Assembly: GCF_019039035.1 (NCBI RefSeq)
Contig: NZ_JAHNZT010000002.1
Location: 434,001-498,000 of the forward strand
Direction of reading: 5' to 3'
Source of the DNA: Citreicoccus inhibens
GTDB lineage: Bacteria > Myxococcota > Myxococcia > Myxococcales > Myxococcaceae
DNA length: 64,000 bases
Shown here: positions 24,783-35,425 of the stretch, in pieces
Numbering within the stretch: position 1 is the stretch's first letter
How the letters are laid out: each line of letters starts with the position of its first letter
Translations under genes and position numbers: made by a program
Notes under the pieces: model-generated
What the model was told of the DNA's origin: nothing
What the model saw: only the letters and a program-made list of their open reading frames with translations
Databases searched by the model: none

Positions 24783-24829
24783 CGTTGACGAGCCAACGCG
24801 ACCCGCGCGCGTGGCGTTGTGCATCAACG
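24783..24829. promoter_or_regulatory. Two similar operator-like inverted repeats before glgE
   Basis: CGTTG-N6-CAACG at 24783-24798 and CGTTG-N5-CAACG at 24815-24829. Their starts are 32 bases apart, about three helical turns, so a dimeric regulator could bind both on one face of the DNA. They lie in the divergent region between the ECF sigma gene and glgE. A TATAAG box at 24872-24877 could be the glgE -10. Confidence 0.35.
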
Positions 24830-24891
24830 GCCTCGTCAGCATGCCTCGGCGGCGCCATCGCCACGCGGACCTATAAGGGCCTTGAGCCGCC

Positions 24892-26889
24892 ATGACCGAC
24901 CGAATCGGAAGCGTGTTCATCGAGGGCGTGCAACCGGAGCTGGACGCGGGGCGCCATCCCATCAAGCGCATCGCGGGTGAGCCCCTCATCGTTCGCGCGG
25001 ACATCTTCAAGGAAGGCCACGACGTCCTCGCCGCCGTCGTGCGCTGGCGACAGCAAACTCCCGTCTCACAGCGCACCGACTGGGCCGAGGTCCCCATGCG
25101 CGCGCTCGGCAACGACGCTTGGGAGGCCAGCGTGCCGCTCAGGAACAACGGCCGCTACGAGTACACGATTGAAGCGTGGCCGGACCTCTTCCGAACCTGG
25201 ACCTCCGAGCTGAAGCGCAAGGTGGACGCGGGCCGCGATGTGCGCAGCGAGCTGCTGGAGGGCGCCGCGCTGTTGGAGGGCGCCGCCGCCCGCGCCCGCG
25301 CGAGCTCGGCCCAAGAAGATGCGCGAGTGCTCGCCGACGCGGGAGCGCGACTGCGGCAGCCCGCCTCGCCGGACCTGCTCGCCGTGGCGCTCGCGCCGGA
25401 GTTGGTGGACCTGGCGTCGCACCACCCCGACCGGAGCCTCGCGCGACGATATGAGCCGGTGCTCGAGGTGTTCGCGGACCGAGAGAAGGCGCGCTTCAGC
25501 GCGTGGTACGAGTTCTTCCCTCGCTCCGCGCTGCGCGACGGGGTGACGCACGCGACCCTGCTCGATGCGCGCGAGTGGCTGCCGTACGTCCAGCGCCTGG
25601 GCTTCGACGTCGTCTATCTGCCGCCCATCCATCCCATCGGCGTCACCGCGCGCAAGGGCAGGAACAACAGCCTTCAAGCGCAGCCGGACGATGTCGGCAG
25701 CCCGTGGGCCATCGGCGCGCAAGAGGGCGGTCACATGGCGGTGCATCCTCGCCTGGGCACGCTGGAAGACTTCCGCTCACTGGTGGAGGCGGCCGCGCGT
25801 CACGGCATCGAGGTCGCGTTGGATCTCGCGTTCCAGTGCTCGCCGGATCACCCCTATGTCCGCGAGCACCCCGAGTGGTTCCAGCATCGGCCGGATGGAA
25901 CCATCAAGACGGCGGAGAACCCGCCCAAGCGCTACGAGGACATCGTCAACTTCGACTGGATGGGGCCGCACCGCGAGGCGCTCTGGCACGAGCTGCGCGC
26001 GGTGGTGCTGCACTGGGTGCGGCAGGGCGTGCGCATCTTCCGCGTGGACAACCCCCACACCAAGCCCATCCAGTTCTGGGCGTGGCTCATCCGCGAGGTC
26101 CAGGACACGCACCCCGACGTGCTCTTTCTCTCGGAGGCCTTCACGCGCCCCAAGGTGATGCAGGCGCTCGCGAAGGTGGGGTTCACCCAGTCATACACGT
26201 ACTTCACGTGGCGCAACTTCAAGGACGAGCTGACGGCCTACTTGGAGGAGATCACCCGACCGCCCGTGTCGGACTATTTCCGAGGCAACCTCTGGCCCAA
26301 CACGCCGGACATCCTGCCGGAGCTGCTCCAGGGCGCGGGCCCCGGGGCCTTCCGGCTTCGCGCCGCGCTGGCCGCGACGCTCTCGTCCTCGTGGGGCATC
26401 TACTGCGGCTTCGAGCTGTGCGAAGGCCGCCACCTCCCGGGCAAGGAGGAGTACCTCGACTCGGAGAAGTACCAGCTCGTGGCGTGGGACCTGGAGCGGC
26501 CCGGCAACATCCAGGAGTGGATTGCGCGGCTGAACGCCGCGCGCGCCCAGCATGCGGCCCTGCACCAATACGGCTCGCTCACGTTCTTCACCGCGGACAA
26601 TGAGCGCGTGCTGTTCTACGGCAAGCGTTCACCCGATGGAGCCAGCACGGTGCTGGTGGCGGTGAGCTTGGATCCCTACGCGGCCCAGGACGCGGTGCTC
26701 CAGGTGCCGTGGGAGTGGCTGGGCGCGCGCCCGGACGAGACGCTCCCGGTGCGCGAGCTGATGTCGGGCTCGCACGCGCTCTGGAACGGCCCGCGAGCGC
26801 GCGTGCACCTGACGCCCGAGCAGCCCGCGGCCTTGTGGGTCGTGACCCGCTTCCGCCGGACCGAGCACGGCTTCGACTACTACGCGTGA
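24892..26889 (+). CDS. glgE: Alpha-1,4-glucan:maltose-1-phosphate maltosyltransferase
   Basis: GH13_3 enzyme that adds maltosyl units from alpha-maltose 1-phosphate to glucan chains in the cytoplasm. 665 residues, the usual size. N-terminal beta domain and helical segment (residues ~1-200), then the (beta/alpha)8 barrel with the family segments [25 protein letters not shown] (nucleophile Asp), [13 protein letters not shown] (acid/base Glu) and [11 protein letters not shown] (third Asp), and a C-terminal beta domain. It opens the glgE-treS-mak-glgB operon: together these convert trehalose to maltose, then maltose 1-phosphate, then branched alpha-glucan. Confidence 0.97.
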   Translation: MTDRIGSVFIEGVQPELDAGRHPIKRIAGEPLIVRADIFKEGHDVLAAVVRWRQQTPVSQRTDWAEVPMRALGNDAWEASVPLRNNGRYEYTIEAWPDLFRTWTSELKRKVDAGRDVRSELLEGAALLEGAAARARASSAQEDARVLADAGARLRQPASPDLLAVALAPELVDLASHHPDRSLARRYEPVLEVFADREKARFSAWYEFFPRSALRDGVTHATLLDAREWLPYVQRLGFDVVYLPPIHPIGVTARKGRNNSLQAQPDDVGSPWAIGAQEGGHMAVHPRLGTLEDFRSLVEAAARHGIEVALDLAFQCSPDHPYVREHPEWFQHRPDGTIKTAENPPKRYEDIVNFDWMGPHREALWHELRAVVLHWVRQGVRIFRVDNPHTKPIQFWAWLIREVQDTHPDVLFLSEAFTRPKVMQALAKVGFTQSYTYFTWRNFKDELTAYLEEITRPPVSDYFRGNLWPNTPDILPELLQGAGPGAFRLRAALAATLSSSWGIYCGFELCEGRHLPGKEEYLDSEKYQLVAWDLERPGNIQEWIARLNAARAQHAALHQYGSLTFFTADNERVLFYGKRSPDGASTVLVAVSLDPYAAQDAVLQVPWEWLGARPDETLPVRELMSGSHALWNGPRARVHLTPEQPAALWVVTRFRRTEHGFDYYA

Positions 26890-26905
26890 GCGCAGCGAGA
26901 GACGC

Positions 26906-28557
<1,652 letters not shown>

Positions 28558-28561
<4 letters not shown>

Positions 28562-29886
28562 CTTCCTTGGACCTGACGAAGCTGCCGGACTTCCTCAAGA
28601 GCCAGCGATGGTTCGCCGGCAAGGCGTGGCCCATCAAGAGCGTCAACGTCGTGGACCACGTGCCGCTGGACCTGGGCTCTTGCTCGTTCACCCTCGCGGT
28701 GGTGGAGGTGGTGTACGAGTTGGGCCAGCCGGAGCGCTACCTCCTGTTGGCGAAGCCTGCCGCCGAGGGCATCCAGAGCGCGATGGACACGGATGACTGC
28801 GTGCGCGCGCTGTTCCACATCCTGCGCGAGGGTCGCACCGTGCCTGCTGGCTCGGGCCGGGTCGTGGGGGAGTGGATCGGCCCCGCCGACGCGACGTTCC
28901 CCTCCCCTGTGCCGGTGCGTCGCCTCAACGTGGAGCAGAGCAACACCTCGGTGGTGTTGGCCGAGCAGGTCATCCTGAAGATCATCCGCAAGCTCGAAGC
29001 GGGCGTGAATCCCGAGTACGAGGTGGGCCGCTTCCTCGCGACGAAGACGGAGTTCCGCTCCACGCCCCGCCTCCTGGGCGCGCTCACGCTGGAGGGCGCG
29101 GCGGGCGCCACGCTCGCGCTCGCGCATCGCTTCGTGCCGGACGCGGTGGACGGCTGGCGGTACACGTTGGAGCGGCTGCGCCAGGAGCGGGCCCTGAGCG
29201 AGCGCTTCCTCAACGAGATGCGCGAGATGGGCCGATGCGTGGGCGAGCTGCACCAGGCCTTCGCCTCGGCCTCCCCCGACGATGCCGCGTTCGCGCCCGA
29301 GCCGGTGCTTCAAGAGGATCTACAGCGCTGGAGCGCGTCCATCGTGGGCGAGTTGGGCGTGACGCTCGCGGACGCGGGCCGACTGCACCCGGACCTGGAG
29401 GGACGGAGAGAGCGGCTCATCGAGCAGGCGCGTCGGCTCGCGCTCATTCCGCCCTCGGGGCAGAAGACGCGCACCCATGGCGACCTCCACCTGGGCCAGG
29501 TATTGCGCTCGCATGGCGAGTGGCTCCTGTTCGACTTCGAGGGAGAGCCGTCGCGCTCGTTCACCGCTCGGCGCGAGAAGTACAATCCGCTGCGCGACGT
29601 GGCGGGCATGTTGCGCTCATTCGATTACGCGGAGGCCACGGTGTCGCTGGAGGGAGGCACACCGCAGTCGCGCGTGGAACCAACCCGCGCGGCATTCCTG
29701 GAAGGTTACCGCCGCGCCACAGAAGGCGCGGTCTTCCTGCCCACGACGGAGGCGTCCTTCCACGTGATGCTGAGCGCGTTCGAGTTGGAGAAGCTCCTGT
29801 ACGAAGTGCGCTATGAACTCCAGAACCGCCCGGACTGGGTGCGCATCCCGGTCCAGGCCCTCTTGCGCATGGAGAACACCCAGTGA
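28558..29886 (+). CDS. mak: Maltokinase (ATP:maltose 1-phosphotransferase)
   Basis: Phosphorylates maltose to alpha-maltose 1-phosphate, the GlgE substrate. 442 residues with the N-terminal cap segment [21 protein letters not shown] found in maltokinases, and the aminoglycoside-kinase-like catalytic motifs [13 protein letters not shown] and [10 protein letters not shown]. The GTG start overlaps the treS stop (GTGA) and has AGGGAGGA seven bases upstream; its own stop overlaps the glgB start. The tight coupling with TreS matches the known TreS-Mak partnership. Confidence 0.95.
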
Positions 29887-32090
29887 AGAACCCGGCCGAG
29901 GCGGCTCAGGTCGACACGGAGCTCAACCGCGTGGTGGAGCTGCGCCACCCCGAGCCCCACGCCGTACTGGGGCTGCACTCGGACGCAGACGGGGCGCTCA
30001 TCCGCGCCTTCCGCCCGGAGGCAGTGTCCGTGCAGGTCGTCCTGCCCGAGTCTGGCGAGCGCATCGCGATGTCTCATCGCCGGGGGGGCATCTTCGAAGC
30101 GCGCCTCCCCTCGCGCCCCGGGCCCATCCAGTACCTGCTGGAGGTGGAGTACCCGGGCAAGAAGGTCTTCACGCTGCGCGACCCGTACAGCTTCCTGCCC
30201 ACGCTCGGGGAGATGGACCTGTACTTCGCGGGCGAGGGGCGGCACGAGCGGCTCTGGGAGCGAATGGGCGCGCATCCGCTGCATCACCATGGCGTGAGCG
30301 GCGTGTCCTTCGCGGTGTGGGCGCCCACCGCAGCCGGCGTCTCCGTGGTGGGTGACTTCAATGGGTGGGACGGGCGACTGCACGCCATGCGTCGCATGGG
30401 CGCCTCGGGCATCTGGGAGCTGTTCGTCCCCGAGGTTGGTGAAGGCGCGCGCTACAAGTTCGAGGTCCGTCCCGGGCATGGTGGGCCGCGACTGTTGAAG
30501 GCGGATCCGTTCGCCTTCCGCACCGAGACGCCGCCCGCCACGGCCTCCGTCGTCCATGACCTCGCGCGCTACCGCTGGGCGGACGCCGCCTGGATGGCTG
30601 CGCGCGCGCAGCGCACGGACGTGCACCACCAGCCGTGGAGCGTCTACGAGGTGCACCTGGAGAGCTGGCGCCGGGTGGTGGAGGACGGCGACCGCCCCAT
30701 GACGTACCGCGAGTTGGCCCCCGCGCTCGCCGAGTACACGCGGGCCATGGGCTTCACGCACGTGGAGCTGCTGCCCGTGGCCGAGCATCCCTACGGTGGC
30801 TCCTGGGGATATCAGGTGGGCGGCTACTACGCGCCCACCGCGCGCTTTGGCCACCCGGATGACTTCCGCTTCCTGGTGGATCAGCTGCATCAAGCGGGTA
30901 TCGGCGTCATCGTGGATTGGGTGCCCGGGCACTTCCCGCGCGATGCCCATGCGCTCGGCGAGTTCGACGGCACCGCGCTCTATGAGCACGCGGATCCTCG
31001 CAAGGGCGCGCAGCCGGACTGGGGCACGCTCGTCTTCAACTTCGGCCGCAACGAGGTCCGCAACTTCCTCATCGCCAACGCGCTCTTCTGGCTGGAGGAG
31101 TACCACGTCGATGGCCTGCGCGTGGATGCGGTCGCCTCCATGCTGTACCTCGACTACAGCCGCAAGCAGGGCGAGTGGATCCCCAACCGCTGGGGTGGCC
31201 GCGAGAACGAAGAGGCCATCCAGTTCATGCGCGAGCTCAACGACACCGTGCGCCGCAAGCACCCGGGCGCGGTGATGATCGCCGAGGAGTCCACCGCGTG
31301 GCCCCGCGTGAGCCAGCCCACCAGCGAGGGCGGCCTGGGCTTCCACTTCAAATGGAACATGGGGTGGATGCACGACACGCTGTCGTACTTCTCCAAGGAC
31401 GCCATCTATCGGCAGTACCACCACAACCAGCTCACCTTCGGCCTGCTCTATGCGTTCAGCGAGCACTTCATGCTCCCGCTGAGCCACGACGAAGTCGTGC
31501 ACGGCAAGGGCAGCCTCTACGGGCGCATGCCCGGCGACGCGTGGCAGAAGCGCGCCAACCTGCGAGCGCTGTTCGCGTGGATGTGGGCCCACCCGGGCAA
31601 GAAGCTGCTCTTCATGGGCGGCGAGTTCGGACAGCCCGCCGAGTGGAACCACGACCGCAGCCTGGACTGGCACCTGCTCGAGGACGCGGGGCACCGCGGC
31701 ATTCACTCGCTCGTGCGTGACTTGAACCGCCTGTACCGCGACCTGCCCGCGCTCTACGACGCGGACAGCGAGCCGGTGGGCTTCCAGTGGCTTCAGCCAG
31801 ACGCGTCCGCGGCGAACGTGTTCGCGTTCGTGCGGCGCGCTCGCCAGCCCGGCCGTCATGTGGTCTGCGTGGCCAACCTGTCCCCCGTCCCCCGCGAGGG
31901 CTACCGGGTGGGCTTCCCGCTGCATGGTCGCTACGTGGAGCTGCTCAACACCGACGCGAGCGACTACGGCGGCTCGGGCCTGGGCAACCAGGGCTGGGTG
32001 AGCACCGAGCCCACGGGCTGGGATGGCCAGCCCGCGTCCGCGCTCCTCACGCTGCCCCCGCTCTCCGTGCTCTGGCTCACCCCAGGCTGA
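29883..32090 (+). CDS. glgB: 1,4-alpha-glucan branching enzyme
   Basis: 735 residues: an N-terminal module (~1-110), a CBM48 beta domain (VSFAVWAPTAAGVSVVGDFNGWDGRLHAM), then the GH13_9 barrel with VDGLRVDAVASMLYLDYSRKQGEW (nucleophile Asp), AVMIAEESTAWPRVS (acid/base Glu) and LPLSHDEVVHGKGSL, and a C-terminal all-beta domain. It makes alpha-1,6 branches in the glucan built by GlgE. GTG start overlaps the mak stop by four bases. A hairpin about 45 bases past the stop may end the operon. Confidence 0.97.
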   Translation: MKNPAEAAQVDTELNRVVELRHPEPHAVLGLHSDADGALIRAFRPEAVSVQVVLPESGERIAMSHRRGGIFEARLPSRPGPIQYLLEVEYPGKKVFTLRDPYSFLPTLGEMDLYFAGEGRHERLWERMGAHPLHHHGVSGVSFAVWAPTAAGVSVVGDFNGWDGRLHAMRRMGASGIWELFVPEVGEGARYKFEVRPGHGGPRLLKADPFAFRTETPPATASVVHDLARYRWADAAWMAARAQRTDVHHQPWSVYEVHLESWRRVVEDGDRPMTYRELAPALAEYTRAMGFTHVELLPVAEHPYGGSWGYQVGGYYAPTARFGHPDDFRFLVDQLHQAGIGVIVDWVPGHFPRDAHALGEFDGTALYEHADPRKGAQPDWGTLVFNFGRNEVRNFLIANALFWLEEYHVDGLRVDAVASMLYLDYSRKQGEWIPNRWGGRENEEAIQFMRELNDTVRRKHPGAVMIAEESTAWPRVSQPTSEGGLGFHFKWNMGWMHDTLSYFSKDAIYRQYHHNQLTFGLLYAFSEHFMLPLSHDEVVHGKGSLYGRMPGDAWQKRANLRALFAWMWAHPGKKLLFMGGEFGQPAEWNHDRSLDWHLLEDAGHRGIHSLVRDLNRLYRDLPALYDADSEPVGFQWLQPDASAANVFAFVRRARQPGRHVVCVANLSPVPREGYRVGFPLHGRYVELLNTDASDYGGSGLGNQGWVSTEPTGWDGQPASALLTLPPLSVLWLTPG

Positions 32091-32132
32091 GCGCGGCTGA
32101 ACCCACACGCGCTCACGCGTCAGCGAAGACCC

Positions 32133-32156
32133 CGCCGCACAGTGAAACATGCGGCG
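32133..32156 (+). terminator. Hairpin downstream of glgB
   Basis: Perfect 7-bp arms CGCCGCA (32133-32139) and TGCGGCG (32150-32156) with a 10-base loop. No immediate T-tract, but a T-rich stretch (TGTCTGTCTTTT) begins about 15 bases later. It is well placed to end the glg operon transcript. Confidence 0.45.
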
Positions 32157-32246
32157 AGGGCACGCGCGCGGTGTCTGTCTTTTGCGTGGCTTTGCGCCCG
32201 ATTCCCAGACAACCAACCCGGCGCGCCGAGGGTCGGGGTTCACCCC

Positions 32247-32275
32247 TTGAGGCAGGGCAGTGTTTTCGGCATAAC
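32247..32275 (+). promoter_or_regulatory. Sigma70-like promoter candidate for the STAS gene
   Basis: TTGAGG (32247-32252), 17 bases, CATAAC (32270-32275); four matches to each consensus hexamer and ideal spacing. The ATG at 32329 is 53 bases downstream. Confidence 0.45.
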
Positions 32276-32328
32276 GCTTGAAGTCTGCCCGGACTCACGC
32301 CCCCCGCGATCCGGGTCCGCGATCCCCC

Positions 32329-33021
32329 ATGCCCAACCAGCCTTCGTCCCAGATGCTCGAAGTCGATGTGGACCGCCTCGAGCGCATTCGCGATGTGCTC
32401 GCGATGATCTCGCTCGGTGAGTTTGACCCGGCGCACCACCTCATCCCGGTGGAGAATCACGACGCGTTCTCCTCCTTCGAGGAGACCATCAACCTCTTCG
32501 CCCGGCAGCTCCACGCATCGGTCCGCGAGAACGAGGCCTCCATCCAGAAGCTCGACGCGGCGCGGCGGGACCTGGAGGAGAAGCTCTCCACCATCGAGCG
32601 GCAGCGGATGGCGATTCGCGACCTGTCCACGCCCATCATCGAGCTGTGGGAGGACATCCTCACGCTGCCCATCGTGGGCGTGGTGGACACGCAGCGCTCG
32701 TTGGAGATGACCGAGCGGCTGCTGCACCGCATCTCTCAGGGCAAGGCCCGCTGCGCCATCATCGACATCACCGGCGTCGAGGTGGTGGACACGGCGACGG
32801 CCAACCACTTCGTGAAGATGGTGACCGCGGCGCGCCTGTTGGGCACGTACTGCGTCGTCACTGGCATCAGCCCCGTCATCGCGCAGACGCTCAGCCAGAT
32901 TGGCGTGGACCTGCGGGACGTGAAGACGCTCGGGAGCCTGCGAGACGGCCTGCGCGAGTGCTTCTTGTACCTGCGCAGCCAGGCCGCGCACCGCGCCTTC
33001 GAGTCCAGCCGTCAGGGCTGA
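32329..33021 (+). CDS. RsbR-type STAS protein (stressosome-like)
   Basis: 230 residues. The N-terminal ~95 form a helical sensor/linker with a coiled coil (SIQKLDAARRDLEEKLSTIERQRMAI). The STAS domain begins at IRDLSTPIIELWEDILTLPIVGVVDTQRS, closely matching the RsbR family, and continues CAIIDITGVEVVDTATANHF...LLGTYCVVTGISPVIAQTLSQIGVDL. RsbR paralogues build stressosomes and are phosphorylated on Thr/Ser of the STAS domain by an RsbT-like switch kinase; no such kinase is encoded next to it here. The ATG at 32329 follows the candidate promoter at 32247. Confidence 0.92.
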   Translation: MPNQPSSQMLEVDVDRLERIRDVLAMISLGEFDPAHHLIPVENHDAFSSFEETINLFARQLHASVRENEASIQKLDAARRDLEEKLSTIERQRMAIRDLSTPIIELWEDILTLPIVGVVDTQRSLEMTERLLHRISQGKARCAIIDITGVEVVDTATANHFVKMVTAARLLGTYCVVTGISPVIAQTLSQIGVDLRDVKTLGSLRDGLRECFLYLRSQAAHRAFESSRQG

Positions 33022-33065
33022 GCCCCTCCCCTTTCGCGAACGCACGACTTCCTCCGAGACCCCAC

Positions 33066-33662
33066 ATGCAACAGGCCCCCCACGCGCCCGGCATCACCGT
33101 CACGGGCTCCAGCGTCTATTCCATCGTCGAGGCCGTCCGCTCGTTCTCCGTGCTCGTCGCCACGCTCCTGGAGGTGATGAAGGTCCAGACGCGTGACGCC
33201 ACGGGCGCGCTCGCCATCGATCCGAACGCCTGGTACCCCATCGAGGACTACCTGCTGGCGTACCGGAAGATCGACAGCCTCCTGGGCGGCCGCGGCCTGG
33301 AGAAGGTGGGCACGATGGTGCCCAAGAACGCCGTGCTTCCTCCGGACATCAACAGCATCCAGAAGGCGCTCCAGTCGCTGGACATCGCCTTCCACATGAA
33401 CCACCGCCGCGACGGCAAGGACATGTTCGATCCGGCCACGGGCATCATGCTCGAGGGCATTGGCCACTACGGCTGTCAGCCCGTGGCGGGGAAGAACGAG
33501 ATCCACGTGGTCTGCGAGAACCCCTATCCGTGCCGCTTCGACCTCGGGCTCGTCCGGGGCATGTCGCAGCGCTTCGAGCCGAACGCCTCGGTCGAGCACC
33601 ACGCCTCGAACGGCTGCCGCAACAAGGGCGGCACGGCGTGCACCTACGTCGTCACGTGGTGA
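33066..33662 (+). CDS. V4R-like sensory domain protein
   Basis: 198 residues. The first half is helical (YSIVEAVRSFSVLVATLLEVMKVQTR). The second half (YPIEDYLLAYRKID..., GHYGCQPVAGKNEIHVVCENPYPCRFDLGLVRGM...SNGCRNKGGTACTYVVTW) has the strand pattern and Cys residues of V4R/4-vinyl-reductase-like or heme-NO-binding-type small-molecule domains, which end in a C-x-G-x-x-x-C motif followed by a beta strand. The ligand is unknown. It follows the STAS gene after 44 bases on the same strand and is probably its signalling partner. Confidence 0.6.
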   Translation: MQQAPHAPGITVTGSSVYSIVEAVRSFSVLVATLLEVMKVQTRDATGALAIDPNAWYPIEDYLLAYRKIDSLLGGRGLEKVGTMVPKNAVLPPDINSIQKALQSLDIAFHMNHRRDGKDMFDPATGIMLEGIGHYGCQPVAGKNEIHVVCENPYPCRFDLGLVRGMSQRFEPNASVEHHASNGCRNKGGTACTYVVTW

Positions 33663-33694
33663 CGCCTCCGCACTGAACTGCCAGCGGAGCGGCT

Positions 33695-33731
33695 CGAGGA
33701 TTCGCATAGCCTGGGCGCATGCGAATCCTCG
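33695..33731. repeat. Perfect 13-bp inverted repeat spanning the start codon of the next gene
   Basis: Left arm CGAGGATTCGCAT (33695-33707), 11-base loop (33708-33718), right arm ATGCGAATCCTCG (33719-33731). The right arm begins with the ATG of the hydrolase gene, so in RNA the start codon would be paired. In DNA it is a 37-base palindromic site suited to a dimeric regulator. Confidence 0.75.
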
Positions 33732-34282
33732 TGTTGCATTCCGCCTATGGACTGCGCCCCGCGGTGCGGGAGGCCGTCCAACGCCTGGAGGCCGCGGGCC
33801 ATACCGCGACCGCACCGGACCTCTACGCGGGCCAGACCGCCGACGCGCTCGAGCACGCGATTGCACTGCGCGACGCCATGGGCCGCCAGGAGCTTCTCGC
33901 GCGCGCGATGGCGGCCACCGAGGACTTCCGGCCTGACGCCATCCTGGGCTTCAGTCTGGGCGCATCGCTCGCCCAACGCGTCGCGGTGAGGCGCGGGGCG
34001 CCCCTGCGGCTCGTCCTCATCCATGGCGCGGCGGAGAACGCCGAGCGCCCGCATCCTGGACTGCGCATGGTGCTGCACGCTGCCCATGGGGATCCGTTCG
34101 TTCCCGACGATGAACTCGCCGTCTGGACAGACTCCTTCGTGCGAGCGGGTGCCGACGTGACGGTGCATCGCTACGCGGGCGGCGGCCATCTGTTCACTGA
34201 CCCGGGCCTCCCTGACTTCCATCCCGCCTCGACCGCGCGCACGTGGGACAACACCCTCCGGTGGCTCGCGGAGGCAGGCTGA
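33719..34282 (+). CDS. Dienelactone hydrolase-family protein
   Basis: A small alpha/beta hydrolase (187 residues). Nucleophile elbow GFSLGA (Ser79 where classical dienelactone hydrolases have Cys), acid HAAHGDPFVPDDE and catalytic His in GGGHLFTDPGLPDF, all typical of the DLH family's short members. Substrate unknown; classical DLH hydrolyses dienelactone in chloroaromatic breakdown, but most bacterial relatives are unassigned esterases. The ATG lies inside a perfect inverted repeat, suggesting translational or operator control, and the gene is 56 bases after the V4R-like gene. Confidence 0.88.
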   Translation: MRILVLHSAYGLRPAVREAVQRLEAAGHTATAPDLYAGQTADALEHAIALRDAMGRQELLARAMAATEDFRPDAILGFSLGASLAQRVAVRRGAPLRLVLIHGAAENAERPHPGLRMVLHAAHGDPFVPDDELAVWTDSFVRAGADVTVHRYAGGGHLFTDPGLPDFHPASTARTWDNTLRWLAEAG

Positions 34283-34415
34283 GGACCTGTCTTGCCTATC
34301 TGTTTTCACTGCGGTTGCTTGAGTTTCTTACATCGGAGTGGCACACGGCGATCCACACCCGGGCCGGGCCCACGGGATGAACGCGGGCCCGCCCACTCGA
34401 CACGAGGTGGAGACG

Positions 34416-35420
34416 ATGCGTCGCAACGGGATGAAGGCAGCGGTGTTGTGGATGCTCCCTGTGGGTTGGCTGAGCGCCTGTGGAGGCGCGCCCGAGGCGG
34501 AGGCGCCCGACGCGGTCGCGGTGAGCCACCAGGCCCTGTTGTCGCCACCGGCCACGCCCGTGAGCGGAAACATCGGAGACAGCTTCCCGTACACCTCCGC
34601 GCTGACGGTGGGCGGAGCCAAACAAGCGCAGTGTGACTCCGTGCCGGGCTATGCCGGCTACACGCTCCAGGCGCAGGCAGGCAGCCAACTCAAGCTGGAG
34701 ATCACCCACCTGGGCAGCTCCATGGGGCTCGACACGGGGCTGTATGTCTATGGGCCCAAGAACGCCTCGGGCAGCTACGGCTCGGTGGTGCAATATCAGG
34801 ACGATGACTCGGGCTATGGCGAGCTCAGCAAGATTGGCTTCGCCACGTTCACGCAAGGCGGCGAGTACCTGGTGGCGGTGGGCTGGGGCAACGCCGCGGG
34901 CAAGCAGTACCGGCTCCAGGTGGATTGCGTAGGAGGCTCGTGCCTGAGCGCACCGCCGGACGCGCCCTCCGGCTACACGTTGACGCTGGCGGAGCAGCCC
35001 ATCACCGCGGCGCTCCAGGCCCTGCTCGCGGCGGAGAACACGGTGCGCGAGGATCAGTTCTCGTACCTGCGGCGAATCGACTTCCTGTGGCCGTACGCGG
35101 GTGAGGCGGCGCTCGATCGCGCGGCGGAGTCCGTCCTGGCGCAATCGCTGTACACCGGCTACCGGAACTATCAGGCCACCGTGCCGCCCGTGGTGATCAC
35201 GTATCCGGACTTGCTGAGCACCATGTACAACGCCTATCAGCCGCTGCACGCGGCCATCCTGGCCGCCTACGGCAACGGCACCGAGTCAGTGCAAGTGAAG
35301 TCCTACTTCCGCGCGTTCTCCACTGGACCCAACGGCGACGCATGGGGGCGGCTGAACTTCATCCTCTTCCCGCAGTCGAAGAAGATCATCGTCTTCGAGC
35401 AGACGGGCCACGAGATCTAA
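34416..35420 (+). CDS. Lipoprotein with PPC-like beta domain
   Basis: The ATG at 34416 is preceded by GAGGTGGAGACG and opens into a lipoprotein signal (MKAAVLWMLPVGWLSACGG, lipobox LSAC). Residues ~45-190 resemble a bacterial pre-peptidase C-terminal (PPC) beta-sandwich: SGNIGDSFPYTSALTVGG, YTLQAQAGSQLKLEITHLG, DTGLYVYGPK, GGEYLVAVGW. The C-terminal ~150 residues are mixed (LAAENTVREDQFSYLRRIDFLWPYAGEAALDRAAESVL) and end near INFILFPQSKKIIVFEQTGHEI. No protease catalytic motif is visible. Secreted or outer-membrane binding role inferred. Confidence 0.75.
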   Translation: MRRNGMKAAVLWMLPVGWLSACGGAPEAEAPDAVAVSHQALLSPPATPVSGNIGDSFPYTSALTVGGAKQAQCDSVPGYAGYTLQAQAGSQLKLEITHLGSSMGLDTGLYVYGPKNASGSYGSVVQYQDDDSGYGELSKIGFATFTQGGEYLVAVGWGNAAGKQYRLQVDCVGGSCLSAPPDAPSGYTLTLAEQPITAALQALLAAENTVREDQFSYLRRIDFLWPYAGEAALDRAAESVLAQSLYTGYRNYQATVPPVVITYPDLLSTMYNAYQPLHAAILAAYGNGTESVQVKSYFRAFSTGPNGDAWGRLNFILFPQSKKIIVFEQTGHEI

Positions 35421-35425
35421 CCGGC

